63,610 bases of DNA. Origin: Myxococcales bacterium (GTDB lineage: Bacteria > Myxococcota_A > Polyangia > Polyangiales > Ga0077539). The notes below the pieces were generated by a model that was given only the letters and a program-made list of their open reading frames with translations, was not told the origin of the DNA and did no database searches. Each line of letters begins with the position of its first letter. The first letter of the stretch is position 1. The position numbers were made by a program, and so were the translations under genes. Shown here in pieces: positions 62,901-63,610 of this stretch. The stretch covers positions 1 to 63,610 of the forward strand of contig JAEUKI010000053.1 of the NCBI GenBank assembly GCA_016793325.1. Reading direction: 5' to 3'.

Positions 62901-63610
62901 GGCGCGATGCCTGCGATGCCCGCGAACAGCGACGCGATGGCGGGCATGGGCGATCGTCCGGACTTCCTCGATACGGACAGCGACAACGACTGCGTCCCCG
63001 ACAGCGACATGCGCGAGGCGGGCGCGGCGCGAACGGACCCGGCGATGCCGAGCGCGATGATCAACGCGAACTGCACGATGGCCACGCTGCCCATCTGCTC
63101 GCCCGTGTTGGGTCGTTGCGTGAGCGACGACGACGCGGACGGCGACGGCATTCCCAACATGACCGAGACGCGACTCGGGACGAACCCGATGAACCCCGAC
63201 AGCGACATGGACGGCGTCGAAGACGGCCGCGAAGTGGGCCCCGGGCCCGCGTTCATGGCGCGCGACACGGACATGGACGGGATGATCGACGCGCTCGATC
63301 CCGATGACGACGGCGACGGCGTCAACACCCGCGACGAGCTCGGCGCGGGCGGATCGATGATGCCGCGCAACACCGACGCGATGGTCCCGATGGGCATGGG
63401 CACCAGCGACATGCTTCCGGACTATCTCGACCCCGATGACGACGGCGACGGAATTCCCACGCGAACCGAGCGCACCGCCGAAGGGATGACCGAGCCCGAT
63501 TCGGACATGACGCCCGCGTACCTCGACCTCGACAGCGATGGCGACGGCGTGAGCGACAGCGTCGAAGCGGGCGCAGACCCCACGATGCCCGCCAACAGTG
63601 ATGGCATGGC
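59970..63610 (+). CDS. Giant exported protein with calcium-binding-type repeats (partial)
   Basis: At least 1213 codons; it runs off the right edge. Residues 1-23 are a signal peptide (LALTVVPSTAGA). About 30-205 is a PA14/fibro-slime-like domain with FALAANDSTRVRIGGQLALE. At about 313-350 is a myxococcal Cys-rich (DUF4215) repeat, CGNARLDRGEACDDGNTTAG. Residues about 355-500 resemble a carbohydrate-binding module. From about 502 on are TSP3-like repeats, DxDxDGxxD, in higher-order units starting near bases 61474, 62131 and 63124. Each unit includes DDDGDG, RDELGAGG and MMPRNSD phrases. Many Met residues occupy variable positions. A likely surface adhesin or structural protein. Confidence 0.85.
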   Translation, partial: MKRRTSSLGLLLALTVVPSTAGAVITIPAAGRLSAPVTNPAYRAACAHYYDLNRNADTMGNDNHTSLGHTFLVNYALMPPMGGVLREAQRAITTLDLSHHRGPCYSRGETPGGYVWATDPTGAAAGVVTVRAFLNVTGTAGSPVTWTFALAANDSTRVRIGGQLALEQYWADSTRWKKFNHVTFPEPGVYAIEIDNATNHSCELDPIELYYAPSAIAGLDNVCACGAGCAFDPGGCTATTVSILNRSPALRLVDSAVLMAQQDGSVPPASANCSQVAQVVDPGTPGTFLGCLSDADCLVPSPVCGPMNTCISGCGNARLDRGEACDDGNTTAGDGCSASCTIELGYTCTAPTNALANSSFAMGATGWNAGGVAVETNPETAYGGRDGTNTTAELDAQPVALAQDVTLTMGRRYALSLRYVRRDIAPDPMRAFVTATGTDLGSVTLAATGPFVYRSFLRTITATAATGRVGLRHDPTSYTTPSTLGFIVDDVELWGAGSCRPIDTDMDGIPDLVETAIGTNPMNADSDMDGVPDGSEVGPGPTFTTIDTDGDMRINALDPDDDGDGIDTRDELGAGGAMMPRNSDATVPMGEGTGDAIPDYLDADDDGDSIPTAVERTLAGMSPDPDGDMLAAWLDRDSDGDTVFDVTEAGATPATPANSDTDPTRDFLDLDSDNDCVPDRDAREAGAARTNPAVPSMNANNNCMAPTPVCNTTAGLCVADMDTDMDGIPNLDEIRIGSDPMNPDTDGDGLRDGLEVGAGPTFTPRDTDGDMRPDWNDTDDDGDGVLTRDELGAGGAMMPRNSDGTVPMGEGTADMIPDWLDPDDDGDGIPTAVENTLEMMGGAPDMDMVPAYLDRDSDGDSIPDAIERGMDGAMPRNSDGADRPDFLDTDSDNDTLLDSAEAGADPLMPRNTDAMVPMGSGTSDTNPDYIDNDDDGDGIPTTVELMAEGMLAGDGDMVPAHLDLDSDGDTVPDAVEVGAMPAMPANSDAMAGMGDRPDFLDTDSDNDCVPDSDMREAGAARTDPAMPSAMINANCTMATLPICSPVLGRCVSDDDADGDGIPNMTETRLGTNPMNPDSDMDGVEDGREVGPGPAFMARDTDMDGMIDALDPDDDGDGVNTRDELGAGGSMMPRNTDAMVPMGMGTSDMLPDYLDPDDDGDGIPTRTERTAEGMTEPDSDMTPAYLDLDSDGDGVSDSVEAGADPTMPANSDGM

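Noticed and set aside
1..63610. CRISPR array, tRNA or rRNA genes
   Set aside because: No regularly spaced direct repeats with unique spacers, no cloverleaf with a GGTTCGAATCC-type arm, and no rRNA words were found by eye. A covariance-model search would be the decisive check.

Overview
The window is high-GC DNA (most genes have strongly G/C third codon positions) from what looks like a member of the Myxococcota, probably the Polyangiales/Sandaracinus side. The reasons are a MYXO-CTERM-type sorting tail on a large surface protein, a myxococcal Cys-rich (DUF4215-type) repeat in a giant Asp-rich exported protein, many lipoproteins with Asp/Ala-rich linkers after the lipobox Cys, and abundant regulatory proteins (AraC, LysR, sigma factors, a Ser/Thr kinase, a sigma-54 activator). 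This placement is inferred from sequence features only.

Layout. 1-13.7 kb: gene tail, long palindrome, AraC regulator overlapping a thioredoxin-reductase-like flavoprotein, AgmC-like Ig-repeat surface protein, two coupled unknown genes, an SDR oxidoreductase, a small membrane protein, a sigma-70 family factor and a beta-propeller-like protein. 13.7-16.5 kb: tandemly duplicated PP2C-like genes with a lipoprotein gene and a remnant of a second one. 16.6-35 kb: an accessory, defence-like island. It holds a truncated type IIG methyltransferase tail overlapping a nuclease-DUF2075 helicase, a SIR2-domain protein, a glycosyltransferase/beta-propeller fusion, a truncated HsdR N-terminal nuclease gene, a helicase-TerB-zinc-ribbon-nuclease giant, a membrane-anchored DUF4041/GIY-YIG protein, two related exported proteins, and three copies of a small lipoprotein family. 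35-45.9 kb: lipoproteins, a PHM-like copper monooxygenase and a second copy of the helicase-TerB-nuclease gene. 45.9-55.8 kb: kinase plus ECF sigma pair, STN-PDZ lipoprotein, pectate lyase, DUF2892 protein, LysR, GST, and an operon ending in apolipoprotein N-acyltransferase. 56-60 kb: AhpC-AhpD-hydrolase operon facing a GAF-AAA sigma-54 activator, with a good -24/-12 promoter and three operator-like dyads between them. 60 kb to the end: the start of a giant calcium-binding-type repeat protein that runs off the window.

Two features stand out. First, the island contains a duplicated leader cassette: the same small-lipoprotein gene and the same HsdR N-terminus start, with the same upstream region, occur at 23.7-24.8 kb and 32.6-33.4 kb, but each is followed by different downstream genes (glycosyltransferase-propeller versus exported protein plus GIY-YIG). 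The giant helicase-TerB-nuclease lies between the copies and again at 40.8 kb. This looks like a modular, diversifying conflict or stress system. Its function is an inference from domains and neighbourhood.

Second, the spaces between genes are filled by several families of long inverted-repeat elements. Five GC-rich ones share the arm core GCTGCCGCGCGCCCC or a close variant. One of them carries a second palindromic element apparently inserted in the loop of its arm hairpin. Other families occur at 0.1-0.6, 16.4, 33.4 and 55.9 kb. No transposase, tRNA, rRNA or CRISPR array was seen.
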